A stretch of DNA of 64,000 nt from an uncultured Halomonas sp. (GCF_947490095.1 NZ_CANLFS010000007.1:62001-126000); one strand, 5' to 3'; counted from the stretch's first letter, positions 46,914-56,620 are shown. Notes: generated from the letters alone by a model not told the origin. Made by a program: numbers and translations.

Positions 46914-47687
46914 ATGAGCGAGAAACTGATCGATGTGGTCGACAACGCCGGTATCGTGCGCCTGACCATTAACCGCCCCAAGGCGCTCAACGCCCTGAAC
47001 AGCGGTGTGCTGGCGGAGCTGGAGCGAGTGCTGGTCGATCTGGAGGGCCACTCCGACCTGCGTGCCGTGATCATCACCGGTGCCGGGGAGAAGTCCTTCG
47101 TGGCCGGCGCCGACATCGCCGAAATGCGCGACAAGACCCCCATGCAGGCCCGGGAGTTCGCCCGCCAGGCGCTGGATACCGTCAAGCGCCTGGAGGCCTT
47201 GCCGGTGCCCACCGTGGCACTGGTTAACGGCTTCTGTCTGGGCGGTGGCTGCGAGCTGGCCCTGGCCTGTGACTGGGCGGTGGCCAGCGATAACGCCATC
47301 TTCGGTCAGCCCGAGGTGTTGCTCGGCGTGATCCCCGGCTTCGGTGGCACCCAGCGCCTGCCGCGGCGCGTCGGCCCGGCCATGGCCATCGACCTGTGCA
47401 CCACGGGCCGCAAGATCGATGCCCAGGAAGCGCTGCGCATCGGCCTGGTCAACCGGGTCATGCCCCAGGCGGAGCTCGAGGATTATGTCGAGGAGCTGAG
47501 TCGGCAGCTGGGCGGCAATGGGCCGCAGTCGGTGCGCGCCGCCAAGCAGGCGATCCATGACGGCATGGACCAGGACCTGGACAGCGCCCTGGCACTTGAG
47601 AATGCCCTGTTTGCCTTCTGTTTCGCCGGCGACGAGCAGACCGAGGGCATGAGCGCCTTCATCGAGAAGCGCAAGCCGAACTTCTAG
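46914..47687 (+). CDS. Enoyl-CoA hydratase (crotonase family)
   Basis: 257 aa. INRPKALNALN, SFVAGADIAEM (oxyanion-hole and catalytic region), CLGGGCELALACD, GQPEVLLGVIPGFGGTQRLPR (catalytic Glu; core GVIPGFGG) and a C-terminal SAFIEKRKPNF are typical. Hydrates enoyl-CoA, step two of beta-oxidation. The ATG follows CCGAGGAGTCC. A 214-bp gap with a hairpin separates it from the dehydrogenase. Confidence 0.95.
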   Translation: MSEKLIDVVDNAGIVRLTINRPKALNALNSGVLAELERVLVDLEGHSDLRAVIITGAGEKSFVAGADIAEMRDKTPMQAREFARQALDTVKRLEALPVPTVALVNGFCLGGGCELALACDWAVASDNAIFGQPEVLLGVIPGFGGTQRLPRRVGPAMAIDLCTTGRKIDAQEALRIGLVNRVMPQAELEDYVEELSRQLGGNGPQSVRAAKQAIHDGMDQDLDSALALENALFAFCFAGDEQTEGMSAFIEKRKPNF

Positions 47688-47708
47688 ACCGAGCCGTCCA
47701 TGACACAG

Positions 47709-47738
47709 CGCGGCCGGGGCAAGCATGCCTCGGCCGCG
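47709..47738 (+). terminator. Terminator-like hairpin after crotonase gene
   Basis: CGCGGCCGGGGCA pairs with TGCCTCGGCCGCG with one G-T pair; loop AGCA; TTGCGTTT follows. Confidence 0.65.
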
Positions 47739-47922
47739 TTGCGTTTCAGGGCCGTCAGGTAATGATGGGCTGGCCGTGGCATTGTCACGCCCATGCAAGG
47801 GAGCCGCACCAGACCCCCGATGTGGGGCATCTTGCACTCGGCAAGTGGTGGGTTATGGTGATGACTGCCACTATCGACATGAATGACTGTCAACATGAAG
47901 TCTTGTAAGGGAGAAAACCACC

Positions 47923-48492
47923 ATGAAAACACTGCTGGTATCCGCGCTGCTACTGGCCACGCCGGCCTGGGCCCAGGCCGCCTGGCAGCTGGACGAGGAG
48001 CACTCCTCGGTGCATTACGTGTCCACCAAGAATACCGCCACCGGTGAGGTCAATTCCTTTGGCACGCTCTCCGGCAGCATCGACGAGCAAGAGAGTCGGG
48101 TGGTGATCGACCTGGCTAGCGTCGAGACCGGCATCGATATTCGCAACGAACGCATGCAGGAAATGCTGTTCGAGACCGGCGAGTTTGGCGAGGCCGAGGT
48201 GAGCGTGGCGATGGGCGAGGAAGCCCTGTCGGACATGCAGGTGGGCGAGCGTCGTCAGGCGGCCCAGCCCCTGAGCCTGACCCTGCATGGCGAGACGCTG
48301 GAACTGGAGGCCGAGATGCAGGCGCTACGCCTCGATGATTCGACGCTGGTGATCAGCTCGGTGCATCCGGTGGTGGTCTCCGCCGAGGACTTCGGGCTGG
48401 GCGAGGGCGTCGAGGCCCTGCGCGAGGTGGCCGGTCTCTCCTCCATCAGCACATCGGTACCGGTAAGCTTCAATCTGGTGTTTACCCAGTGA
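47923..48492 (+). CDS. YceI-family periplasmic lipid-binding protein
   Basis: 189 aa with a signal peptide (cut after AQAAW region). WQLDEEHSSVHYVSTKN at the start of the mature part and the evenly spaced beta strands fit the YceI lipocalin-like fold, which binds isoprenoid-type lipids in characterised members. The ATG follows AGGGAG. It stands alone between the fatty-acid and ribose groups; role unknown. Confidence 0.9.
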   Translation: MKTLLVSALLLATPAWAQAAWQLDEEHSSVHYVSTKNTATGEVNSFGTLSGSIDEQESRVVIDLASVETGIDIRNERMQEMLFETGEFGEAEVSVAMGEEALSDMQVGERRQAAQPLSLTLHGETLELEAEMQALRLDDSTLVISSVHPVVVSAEDFGLGEGVEALREVAGLSSISTSVPVSFNLVFTQ

Positions 48493-48676
48493 GTGTCCTG
48501 AGCTTTAGGGCGCGCATGGTGTAGCGGTGCGATAGCAGGGGAGGGTGCGCTTCAGCATAGGTGTACCTCGAGTCTTGTTGCATACGCCAAGCAGGCAATC
48601 CTGAAAGGCAAGGGGGCCGTGACGCAATCGCCTTGGTCGTCTTGCGTCTGGTATAGACTTATGGATAATCGCGACC

Positions 48677-48688
48677 GCAAACGTTTGC
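48677..48688 (+). promoter_or_regulatory. Operator, probably for RbsR
   Basis: Perfect palindrome GCAAACGTTTGC (extended by C/G on each side) 48 bp before rbsD. It has the central CG and half-sites typical of LacI-family operators, and a LacI-family gene ends this operon. Confidence 0.8.
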
Positions 48689-48736
48689 GTCTTATGCTGA
48701 AGCTAATTATCGCGATACCTCTCGCCTGGATGTGCC

Positions 48737-49156
48737 ATGAAACGCCAAGGCCTTCTCAATGCCCCCCTCGCCATGCTCATCGCCGAGCTTGGCCATACCG
48801 ATACCTTCGTGATCGCCGATGCCGGGCTGCCGATTCCGCCGAGTGTGCCCCGGATCGATCTAGCGTTGCGCCCGGGCCTGCCCGGCTTTCTGGAGGTGTT
48901 CGACACGCTGGTCGACGAGCTCTGCCTGGAAGGGGTGACCCTGGCCAGTGAGCTTGGCGAGGCGAGCCCCGAGCTGCATGACCGGCTCGCGACGCGCCTC
49001 GACGCCCTGGACGCCCGGGAAAAGGTTCCGCTTACCCGTACCCGGGTCGCCCACGAGGCCTTCAAGCGCCTGCTGCCCGAGGCGCGCTTCGTGGTGCGTA
49101 CCGGCGAATGCACGCCGTTTGCCAACGTCGTGCTGCGCAGCGGGGTGCCGTTTTGA
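48737..49156 (+). CDS. rbsD: D-ribose pyranase
   Basis: 139 aa. Converts ribose between pyranose and furanose forms. LGHTDTFVIADAGLPIPPS carries the catalytic His and is the family signature; RTGECTPFANVVLRSGVPF closes the protein. First gene of the ribose operon, 48 bp downstream of a palindromic operator. Its stop overlaps a possible TTG start of rbsA. Confidence 0.95.
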   Translation: MKRQGLLNAPLAMLIAELGHTDTFVIADAGLPIPPSVPRIDLALRPGLPGFLEVFDTLVDELCLEGVTLASELGEASPELHDRLATRLDALDAREKVPLTRTRVAHEAFKRLLPEARFVVRTGECTPFANVVLRSGVPF

Positions 49157-50685
49157 GCCTGACGGAGAAGCCGATCGAGGCCGAGCAGCCGCGCATGGCG
49201 CTCCAGGGCATCGGCAAGTCATTCGGGGCGGTCAGCGTCCTTCAGGACGTCGACCTGGACCTCTACGCCGGCCATGTACTGGCGCTGGCCGGCGAGAATG
49301 GGGCCGGCAAGTCGACCCTGATGAAGGTGCTGAGCGGCGTCCACCAGGCCGACGTCGGGGTGATCCGCCTGCATGGCCGCGAGGTGCACTTCACCACCCC
49401 GCGCCAGGCCATGGATGCCGGCATCGCCATCATCCACCAGGAGCTCAACCTGGTGCCGACCCTCTCCGCCGGCGAGAACATCTTCCTCGGCCGTGAGCCA
49501 CTTACCGCCTGGGGCAGCGTCGACTGGCGCCGCCTGTTCCGCGAGGCGGCCAAGCTGCTCGAGGAGCTCGAGCAGCCCATCGACCCGCGCGCGCCGGTCT
49601 CCCGGCTGAGCATCGGCCAGCAGCAGATGGTGGAGATCGCCCGGGCGCTGTCGCTGGACGCCGAGATCATCGTCATGGACGAGCCTACCGACGCGCTGAC
49701 CGACATCGAGACGGCGGTGCTCGAGCGGGTGGTCGCCAGCCTGCGTGCCGCCGGCAAGTCGCTGGTGCTGATCACCCACCGGCTGGCCGAGATATTCCGT
49801 ATGTGCGACGACGTCGCCGTGCTGCGCGACGGCCGCCTGGTGCATCAGGGCCCCACGGCGGAGTCCAACGAGGATCGGCTGATCCAGCAGATGGTCGGCC
49901 GCGAGCTCGCCGACCGTTATCCCTACGAACCGCCCGAAACTGGCGACGTGGTGCTCGAGGTCGAGCACCTGATGGCGCCGGGGGTGGATGATGTCTCGTT
50001 TACGGCCCGCGCTGGCGAAGTGCTGGGCTTCGGCGGCCTGATGGGCGCCGGGCGCACCGAGATGTGCCGCGCCCTGTGCGGCGACGTGGCGCGCCGCGCT
50101 GGCCGGGTCAGGATCAAGGGGCACGAGGTGCGCTTTGCCTCGCCCCAGCAGGGGCTCGAGGCGGGCCTGGTCTACGTGCCCGAGGATCGTAAGCAGTCGG
50201 GCCTGGTACTCGAGCATTCGGTGGCCGACAACATGTCGCTGACCGCGCTGCCAGCCTTCTGCGGCCCACTGGGCGTCGTCCGCCACCGCCGCGAACGCCG
50301 CGCCATCGAGCACTACATCGAGGCCTTTCGCATCAAGCTGAGCGATGCTCGCCAGCCCGTGAAGACCCTCTCCGGCGGTAACCAGCAGAAGGTCTCACTG
50401 GCCAAGGCGCTGATGCCCGAGCCCGAGATCGTGGTCCTCGATGAGCCCACGCGCGGGGTCGACGTCGGCGCCAAGCGTGAGATTTATCTGTTGATCAACC
50501 GGCTCAAGCGCGAAGGCAAGTGCGTGTTGCTGATCTCCTCGGAGATGCCGGAACTGATCGGCCTGTCCGATCGCATCCTCGTACTGGCCAACGGGCATAT
50601 CAGCGGTGAATTCGATCGCGATGAGGCCACCCAGGAAAAGATCATGACCGCGGCGGCACATGTCGCCACGCCGATGGAGACTTGA
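49153..50685 (+). CDS. rbsA: Ribose ABC transporter ATPase
   Basis: 510 aa with two fused ATPase domains, as in RbsA. First domain: GENGAGKST, LSIGQQQMVEIARAL and VMDEPTD. Second domain: a degenerate P-loop region (GLMGAGRTEM), then LSGGNQQKVSLAKAL and VLDEPTRGVDVG. The start is uncertain: a TTG at 49153 overlaps the rbsD stop and would couple translation, while an ATG at 49195 lacks a clear ribosome binding site. Confidence 0.93.
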   Translation: MSLTEKPIEAEQPRMALQGIGKSFGAVSVLQDVDLDLYAGHVLALAGENGAGKSTLMKVLSGVHQADVGVIRLHGREVHFTTPRQAMDAGIAIIHQELNLVPTLSAGENIFLGREPLTAWGSVDWRRLFREAAKLLEELEQPIDPRAPVSRLSIGQQQMVEIARALSLDAEIIVMDEPTDALTDIETAVLERVVASLRAAGKSLVLITHRLAEIFRMCDDVAVLRDGRLVHQGPTAESNEDRLIQQMVGRELADRYPYEPPETGDVVLEVEHLMAPGVDDVSFTARAGEVLGFGGLMGAGRTEMCRALCGDVARRAGRVRIKGHEVRFASPQQGLEAGLVYVPEDRKQSGLVLEHSVADNMSLTALPAFCGPLGVVRHRRERRAIEHYIEAFRIKLSDARQPVKTLSGGNQQKVSLAKALMPEPEIVVLDEPTRGVDVGAKREIYLLINRLKREGKCVLLISSEMPELIGLSDRILVLANGHISGEFDRDEATQEKIMTAAAHVATPMET

Positions 50686-50691
50686 GAGACC

Positions 50692-51657
50692 ATGACTGCT
50701 ACCCCCATGAAGCGATCGGCGGTGCGCCTGCTGATCGATAACAAGGCCTTTCTGGCCCTCGTGCTGCTGGTCGTGGTCAGTGCCGCCATGAGCGACAACT
50801 TCCTGACTTCGGACAACCTGCTCAACGTCCTGAGACAGACCAGCATCAACGCCATCATCGCGATGGGCGTGACCTTCGTGATCCTGACCGCCGGCATCGA
50901 CCTCTCGGTGGGTGCCGTGCTGGCGCTGAGCGGCGCCTTCGCCGCTTCGATGACCGCCTCGGGGCTCGCCCCCTGGCTTAGCGTGCCCGGCTCCATCGCC
51001 GCCGGGGCGGCGATGGGCATGGTGTCGGGGCTGTTTGTGGCCTTCGGTCGGATTCAGGCCTTCGTGGTCACCCTGGTTGCCATGACCGTGGTGCGCGGGG
51101 CGACCCTGGTCTATACCGATGGCCGGCCGATCTCGATCGGTGGGGGCGACGTCGCCGACGCCTTCTGGCAGCTCGGCGGCGGCTACTGGATGGGGATCCC
51201 GATTCCCATCTACCTGATGTTCTTTGTCTTCGTGCTGTGCTGGGCCGTGCTGCACCACACCCGTTTCGGTCGCCATGTCTATGCCGTGGGCGGCAACGAG
51301 CAGGTCGCGCGGCTGTCGGGCATCAACGTCAATCGTATCAAGGTCAGCGTCTATGCTATCGCCGGGGCCTGTGCCGCCCTGGCTGGCGTGGTGCTGACCG
51401 CGCGCCTTGGCTCGGCCCAGCCCAACGCCGGCATGACCTACGAACTGGATGCCATCGCCGCGGTGGTCATCGGCGGCACCAGCCTGATGGGCGGGCGCGG
51501 GCGCATCTTCGGTACGCTGGTCGGGGCATTGGTGATCGGGGTGCTCAACAACGCCCTGAATATCCTCGGCGTCTCGTCCTACTTCCAGATGATCGCCAAG
51601 GGCGCGGTCATCCTGCTGGCGGTACTGATCGACAGCCGCTCGCAGTCCTCGTCCTGA
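50692..51657 (+). CDS. rbsC: Ribose ABC transporter permease
   Basis: 321 aa with eight to ten membrane segments. [19 protein letters not shown] and [18 protein letters not shown] are the RbsC/AraH permease signatures; [20 protein letters not shown] is in the second half. Follows rbsA by 6 bp. Confidence 0.95.
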   Translation: MTATPMKRSAVRLLIDNKAFLALVLLVVVSAAMSDNFLTSDNLLNVLRQTSINAIIAMGVTFVILTAGIDLSVGAVLALSGAFAASMTASGLAPWLSVPGSIAAGAAMGMVSGLFVAFGRIQAFVVTLVAMTVVRGATLVYTDGRPISIGGGDVADAFWQLGGGYWMGIPIPIYLMFFVFVLCWAVLHHTRFGRHVYAVGGNEQVARLSGINVNRIKVSVYAIAGACAALAGVVLTARLGSAQPNAGMTYELDAIAAVVIGGTSLMGGRGRIFGTLVGALVIGVLNNALNILGVSSYFQMIAKGAVILLAVLIDSRSQSSS

Positions 51658-51707
51658 GCTCGCCACGAGCCGGACATACGACAACAAGACCTCAGGAGCC
51701 TTGCCTC

Positions 51708-52595
51708 ATGAAAAAACTGATCCTGGCCACTGCCGTGGCCGCCACAGCAGGCCTCGGAGCTACCCAGAACGCCATGGCTGATCGTATCGCCCTGGTGACC
51801 TCGACGCTCAACAACCCCTTCTTCGTGACCCTGCAGGAGGGCGCCGAGGCTCAGGCCGAGGCGCTCGGCCATGAACTGATCGTACTCGACTCGAGCAACG
51901 ATGCCGCGCGTGAGCTCTCCAACGTCGAGGACGCGCTGTCGCGTGACATCGACGTGCTGCTGATCAACCCCACCGACTCCGATGCCGTGATGTCCAGCGT
52001 GCGCACTGCCAACGCCCAGGACGTTCCGGTGATCACTCTGGATCGCAGCGCCAACGGCGGCAGTGTGGTTTCTCACATCGCTTCCGACAATGTGGCAGGG
52101 GGCGAGTTGGCCGGCGAGTTCATCATCGAGCAGCTCGGCGGTGAGGGGCAGGTGGTGCAACTCGAGGGCGTGCCCGGTGCTTCGGCGACCCGCAACCGCG
52201 GCGAAGGGTTCATGACCGCCATTGAGGCGGCAGACGGCATCGAGCTGGTGGCTACCCAGCCGGCCAACTTCAACCGCAGCGAAGGCCTCAACGTCATGGA
52301 GAATCTGCTCCAGGCGCACCAGGGTATCGATGCGGTATTTGCCCAGAATGACGAGATGGCGCTCGGCGCTCAGCGTGCACTGCAGGCGGCCGGCCTGGAG
52401 GATGTCGTGCTGGTCGGTTTCGACGGCACCGATGACGGCATCCAGGCCGTCAAAGACGGCAAGATGAGCGCCACCATCGCCCAGCAGCCGGCGCGCATCG
52501 GCGAGCTCGGGGTGACCACTGCCGACCGCCTGCTCAAGGGCGAGAGCGTCGAGGCCAGTGTGCCGGTGCCGCTGCAGCTGGTGATCCAGGAGTAA
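51708..52595 (+). CDS. rbsB: Periplasmic ribose-binding protein
   Basis: 295 aa with a signal peptide cut after [53 protein letters not shown] and a C-terminal VPVPLQLV are RbsB hallmarks. The ATG at 51708 follows CAGGAGCC. Delivers ribose to RbsAC. Confidence 0.95.
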   Translation: MKKLILATAVAATAGLGATQNAMADRIALVTSTLNNPFFVTLQEGAEAQAEALGHELIVLDSSNDAARELSNVEDALSRDIDVLLINPTDSDAVMSSVRTANAQDVPVITLDRSANGGSVVSHIASDNVAGGELAGEFIIEQLGGEGQVVQLEGVPGASATRNRGEGFMTAIEAADGIELVATQPANFNRSEGLNVMENLLQAHQGIDAVFAQNDEMALGAQRALQAAGLEDVVLVGFDGTDDGIQAVKDGKMSATIAQQPARIGELGVTTADRLLKGESVEASVPVPLQLVIQE

Positions 52596-52608
52596 TCTCG
52601 GCCGAGCC

Positions 52609-53625
52609 ATGATTCGTCTCAAGGACGTCGCTCGGCAATCGGGCGTATCGGTGACCACGGTCTCCCATGTGGTCAACGATACGCGGCGCGTTGCTCCTGC
52701 TACCCGAGCGCGGGTGCAGCGCGCCATCGCCGAACTCGGCTACCGACCCGACAGTATCGCCCGGACCCTGAAGTCGAATCGCAGCCGCACCATCGGAATG
52801 ATCGTGGCGGCCGCCAACAATCCCTTCTTCGCCGAGATCATCCGCGGCGTCGAGGATCACTGCTTCGACCACGGTTACAGCCTGATGCTGTGCAACACCG
52901 GCGACACGGGTACCCGACAGCTCTCCTACCTGCAGGCCCTGCGTGACAAGCGCGTCGACGGCCTGATCGTGATGACCGCCCATAGCGGGCCCGACTTCCT
53001 AGCGGCGCTGATGCGCCAGCCGTTGCCGACCGTGTTGATGGATGCCGACCCGGCCGGCGGCGAGGATATTGCCGTGGTCAACGATGATTCGCGGCTGGGG
53101 GCGAGGCTCGCCATCGAGCACCTGTTGGCGCGGGGCCTCACCGATATCGCGTTGTTGACCGGGCCAGCCTCGCATCCGCGGTCACGAGAGCGTTTGGCCG
53201 GCGCCCTGGCTACACTGGAGGAGGCGGGGCTGCGTCCGCCGGCCTCGCGCCTCGTCGCCACCAACCTGATGGCCGACGGTGGCCATCAGGCCATGCGCTG
53301 GCTGCTCGCTGCCGGGTCGCCTCCCCAGGCCCTGTTCGCCTTCAATGACCTGGTGGCCATCGGCGCCATGCGTGCGGCCCGCGAGCACGGGTTGGTGCTG
53401 CCGGACGAGCTTTCCGTGGTGGGCTACGATGACATTGAGCTGGGCCGCTATCTCACCCCGTCCCTGACCACCGTGCATCAGCCCGTCTATGAGCTCGGCG
53501 CGATGGCCAGCGCCCAGCTGATCGGGCGTCTGGAGCACGGAAGGCCCCTGGAGCCAGTGCGGCGCCTCGACCCAAGCCTGGTCGTCAGAGAGTCGGTGCA
53601 AGATCCGAAGCGCGAGTCGATTTAG
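52609..53625 (+). CDS. rbsR: LacI-family repressor of the ribose operon
   Basis: 338 aa. The N-terminal helix-turn-helix reads LKDVARQSGVSVTTVSHVVN, followed by the hinge region and a periplasmic-binding-like ligand domain (GMIVAAANNPFFAEI, DGLIVMTA, VGYDDIELGRYLTPSLTTV). It starts 13 bp after rbsB, so it is the fifth gene of the operon and should regulate it through the palindrome at 48677-48688. No rbsK follows. Confidence 0.93.
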   Translation: MIRLKDVARQSGVSVTTVSHVVNDTRRVAPATRARVQRAIAELGYRPDSIARTLKSNRSRTIGMIVAAANNPFFAEIIRGVEDHCFDHGYSLMLCNTGDTGTRQLSYLQALRDKRVDGLIVMTAHSGPDFLAALMRQPLPTVLMDADPAGGEDIAVVNDDSRLGARLAIEHLLARGLTDIALLTGPASHPRSRERLAGALATLEEAGLRPPASRLVATNLMADGGHQAMRWLLAAGSPPQALFAFNDLVAIGAMRAAREHGLVLPDELSVVGYDDIELGRYLTPSLTTVHQPVYELGAMASAQLIGRLEHGRPLEPVRRLDPSLVVRESVQDPKRESI

Positions 53626-53741
53626 GTCCCTCTGTGTTCAGCGCTTCTGCCGATGCGTAAAATGGCTTTCCGCGAACCAGCCTCCTGTCAACTCTTTGCC
53701 CACTCAGTGGGCCGCCTCTTATAGCGAACGGTATCTCACGA

Positions 53742-54557
53742 GTGATCGACTTCCTTGTACAGCTAGACCCGGTTCTGCAGGCGCTTCTCGCCACCCTCTT
53801 TACCTGGGGTGTCACGGCCGCCGGCGCGTCGCTGGTGTTCTTTACCAACCGGCTCGACGCCCGCTTCATGGACTCGATGCTTGGCTTTGCGGCTGGCGTC
53901 ATGATCGCGGCGAGCTTCTGGTCGCTGTTGTCTCCGGGCATCGAGATGGCCGAGCAACTGGGGCATATCCCCTGGCTGACCGCGGTGATCGGTTTCATGA
54001 GCGGGGGGATTTTCATGCGGCTGGCCGACCGCTTGCTGCCCCATCTGCATCCCGGGCTCGGGATGGACAAGAGCGAAGGCGTCAAGACGACCTGGCAACG
54101 CAGCACGCTGCTGGTGTTGGCGATCACGCTGCACAATGTCCCCGAAGGACTCGCCGTCGGCGTGGCTTTCGGTGCGGTGGCTGCCGATCTGCCTTCCGCC
54201 ACCATAGGCGGTGCCTTCGCTCTGGCCGTAGGCATCGGTATCCAGAACTTCCCGGAGGGCACGGTGGTCGCCATGCCCCTGAGACGCGAGGGAATGAGTA
54301 AGCGGAAGAGCTTCTTCATGGGGCAGGCGTCGGGCATCGTCGAGCCGATCGCCGGCGTCATCGGCGCGATCTTCGTCATGAAGATGCAGGGTATTCTGCC
54401 CTATGCGCTCTGCTTCGCCGCCGGGGCCATGATCTTTGTCGTGGTAGAGGAGCTGATTCCCGAGTCTCAGCGAAAGCACGAGAATATCGATCTGGTGACC
54501 CTGGCCACGATGACCGGCTTCGCGGTCATGATGGTGCTGGATGTGTCCCTGGGCTGA
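53742..54557 (+). CDS. ZIP-family metal transporter (ZupT/GufA-like)
   Basis: 271 aa, eight membrane segments. Metal-site motifs: HNVPEGLAVGV near residue 127 and NFPEGTVVAM in the next helix, plus VVEELIPESQRKH near the end. Probably imports zinc or other divalent metals. The start is a GTG at 53742 with a weak ribosome binding site; it sits just before the first membrane helix. Confidence 0.9.
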   Translation: MIDFLVQLDPVLQALLATLFTWGVTAAGASLVFFTNRLDARFMDSMLGFAAGVMIAASFWSLLSPGIEMAEQLGHIPWLTAVIGFMSGGIFMRLADRLLPHLHPGLGMDKSEGVKTTWQRSTLLVLAITLHNVPEGLAVGVAFGAVAADLPSATIGGAFALAVGIGIQNFPEGTVVAMPLRREGMSKRKSFFMGQASGIVEPIAGVIGAIFVMKMQGILPYALCFAAGAMIFVVVEELIPESQRKHENIDLVTLATMTGFAVMMVLDVSLG

Positions 54558-54574
54558 TTCGCGGACGTTGCAAT

Positions 54575-54618
54575 AACACAACACGGCCGTGGCGGGCCTG
54601 CCACGGCCGTGTTGTGTT
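54575..54618. terminator. Strong bidirectional terminator
   Basis: 19-bp perfect stem (AACACAACACGGCCGTGGC and complement), 6-nt loop, between the convergent ZIP and peroxiredoxin genes. Flanks give A-rich and T-rich runs on each side. Confidence 0.88.
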
Positions 54619-54632
54619 TCGGGGCAAGCGGT

Positions 54633-55109
54633 TTAAAGCTGGTTGAGAACCGTGTCGGCGCTGCTCTTGTCGACGCCCTTGTTGTCGACACCTAGATACT
54701 CGACCACCCCGTCATTGACGATGGCGGCGAAGCGCTTGCAGCGAGTCCCCATGCCGCCACCGCTGGCGTCCAGCTCAAGCCCGAGTTCGCGGGTCAGGTC
54801 GGCATTGCCATCGGCCAGCATGGTAATGGCCTGGGCGTTCTGGTCCTGCTGCCAGGCGCCCAATACGAAGGCGTCGTTCACCGCGAGGCAGGCGATGGCA
54901 TCGACCCCCTTGGCCTTCAGCTTGTCGGCGTTGACCACGAAGCCCGGCATATGGGTGTTGGAGCAGCCGGGGGTAAAGGCACCGGGTACCGCGAACAGCA
55001 CGACTTTCTTGCCGCTGAAGAACTCGCTGGTGCGAATGTCCTCGGGGCCTTCCGCGCCGTTGGTCTTGATCGTCACGTCGGGAATGCGCTCGCCGATAGT
55101 CATGGTCAT
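54633..55109 (-). CDS. Peroxiredoxin (Prx5 type)
   Basis: 158 aa. Peroxidatic Cys49 lies in PGAFTPGCSNTHMPGF, the Prx5-type signature; VNDAFVLGAW and ELDASGGGMGTRCKRFA are further family blocks. It reduces peroxides using thioredoxin or glutaredoxin. The ATG at 55109 follows GGAG at 8 nt. A glutaredoxin domain is not fused. Confidence 0.94.
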   Translation of the reverse strand: MTMTIGERIPDVTIKTNGAEGPEDIRTSEFFSGKKVVLFAVPGAFTPGCSNTHMPGFVVNADKLKAKGVDAIACLAVNDAFVLGAWQQDQNAQAITMLADGNADLTRELGLELDASGGGMGTRCKRFAAIVNDGVVEYLGVDNKGVDKSSADTVLNQL

Positions 55110-55220
55110 GGGGAAATCTCCATCGTTCGGGTGGGGAATTGCACCGCCAGTCTGCCCCGGGAAAGGGGCCTTCGACAAACCCGGGATGATCTCAAGGGAT
55201 GGTATCCGTGGGAGTTCTGG

Positions 55221-55226
55221 TATAAT
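55221..55226 (+). promoter_or_regulatory. Extended -10 promoter
   Basis: TGGTATAAT, a consensus -10 with the upstream TG of extended promoters; no good -35. Transcription would begin near 55233, just ahead of the gene at 55257. Confidence 0.6.
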
Positions 55227-55256
55227 CGCGCGATGATTGAAGCAGACGGAGACATG

Positions 55257-55616
55257 ATGGAAACGGAACTTAGTGAATTCGAACGGCAGATGCGTCGTGA
55301 TATCAACAGTTTCATGGATAAGGCCCAGGAGACCCGGCGCAAGGCGACCACTTCGGCGCCGGAATGGCCGATTGAGGCCGACGACGAGGCGAGCAAGGCA
55401 CAGCCCAAGGCGCCGCGCAGCAAGCCCGGCGGCGCGCCGAAGACCGGACATCGGGTCAAGCTGGCCGTGCGCACCAAGCAGCTCGAGATGGATACCGTGT
55501 TCGAGCATGTTTCGTCGAGCATTTCCAAGATAGAAGCACAGCTGGAAGCCGAGAAGGCTGCCCGCAAGGCCGGTTACCCCATCATCGGCTATGTCATCGA
55601 GACCAACCGGCTGTAA
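55257..55616 (+). CDS. Uncharacterised small charged protein
   Basis: 119 aa, not recognised. The N-terminal part (ELSEFERQMRRDINSFMDKAQETRR) is strongly helical and charged, the middle is Pro/Lys/Ala-rich and probably disordered, and the C-terminus (EHVSSSISKIEAQLEAEKAARKAGYPIIGY pieces) is again helical. Start chosen at 55257 because the extended -10 at 55221 leaves a short leader with GGAG 5 nt upstream; an ATG at 55233 would be nearly leaderless. Divergent from the peroxiredoxin gene. Confidence 0.7.
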   Translation: METELSEFERQMRRDINSFMDKAQETRRKATTSAPEWPIEADDEASKAQPKAPRSKPGGAPKTGHRVKLAVRTKQLEMDTVFEHVSSSISKIEAQLEAEKAARKAGYPIIGYVIETNRL

Positions 55617-55672
55617 TCCATCCTCGGCTGGGCTAGGCTTTGGGCATTTCCTGCCCCGGAGCCGTCGAACGC

Positions 55673-56518
55673 ATGAAGATCACTCAGCTCAATATCTATC
55701 CGGTCAAGTCGCTGGGCGCCATCGCATTGGACGAGGTTGAACTTACCCTCGAGGGGCTCGCCTGGGATCGCCGCTGGATGGTGGTCGATGATGTGGGGCG
55801 CTTCGTCACCCAGCGCCAGTTGCCGGCCATGGCGGCCATCCGCGTCAGCCTCGAAGCCGATGCCCTGATGTTGCGCCACCCCGATGCCGAGGCATTACGC
55901 GTGCCCCTGAAGGGAGAGGGCCAGCAACGGCTGTGGGTCCATGTCTGGGACGATCGCTGTGCCGCCCTGGATGAAGGGGTCGAGGCCAGGGAGTGGCTGA
56001 GAGCGGTGCTGGGCGATGTCAAGGGCAGCGGCCTGCGCCTGGTGCGCTTCGCGCCCGATCACCGGCGCCGCGTCGAGCCGCATTTCCTCGCTTCCGGGGA
56101 GCAGGCGCATACCGGCTTCGCCGATGGCTATCCCTTCCTGGTAGTGGGTGAGGCATCGCTTGACGCGCTGAATCACCGATTGGCGGCCAAGGAGCTCGAG
56201 TCGGTACCCATGAGCCGCTTTCGCCCCAGCATCGTGGTGGATCACGCGGCGCCCTTCGCCGAGGATGGCTGGCACGAGCTGGCGGCCGCCGACGGTGGCT
56301 GGCGGCTGGGGCTGCGCAAGCCCTGCCAGCGCTGCAAGATTACCACCGTGGACCAGCGTAGCGGCGAGATTGTCGTGCCGGGCGAGCCATTGCGCACCCT
56401 GGTGGAGATGAATACCCGGCTGGCCCCGGGGGGATACCTCGGCCAGAACGCTATTCTGCTGCTTGGTGACGGCGCGAGGCTGGTCGTCGGCGACTCGGTG
56501 GTCGCAAGCCCCCGGTGA
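55673..56518 (+). CDS. MOSC-domain protein (YcbX-like, no ferredoxin domain)
   Basis: 281 aa. An N-terminal MOSC beta-barrel domain (LNIYPVKSLGAIALDEVEL, WDRRWMVVDD) is followed by the MOSC domain with RFRPSIVV and the cofactor-binding Cys in RKPCQRCKITTVD. Family members use molybdenum cofactor to reduce N-hydroxylated compounds. E. coli YcbX carries an extra C-terminal ferredoxin domain, absent here, so an external electron donor would be needed. The ATG at 55673 follows GGAG. Confidence 0.9.
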   Translation: MKITQLNIYPVKSLGAIALDEVELTLEGLAWDRRWMVVDDVGRFVTQRQLPAMAAIRVSLEADALMLRHPDAEALRVPLKGEGQQRLWVHVWDDRCAALDEGVEAREWLRAVLGDVKGSGLRLVRFAPDHRRRVEPHFLASGEQAHTGFADGYPFLVVGEASLDALNHRLAAKELESVPMSRFRPSIVVDHAAPFAEDGWHELAAADGGWRLGLRKPCQRCKITTVDQRSGEIVVPGEPLRTLVEMNTRLAPGGYLGQNAILLLGDGARLVVGDSVVASPR

Positions 56519-56591
56519 GCGGCGCGGGTCGCGGCGGCCTTCGGTGGCCGGCAGGGCGATTCAGTGTCGCCTTTCGATAAATTGGAACGCT

Positions 56592-56620
56592 TTTCCATTA
56601 GTGCCTTTCTAGGCTATGAT
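56592..56620 (+). promoter_or_regulatory. Candidate sigma-70 promoter for ytoQ-like gene
   Basis: TTTCCA (56592-56597) and TATGAT (56615-56620) with a 17-bp spacer, ending 36 bp before the start codon. Confidence 0.45.
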
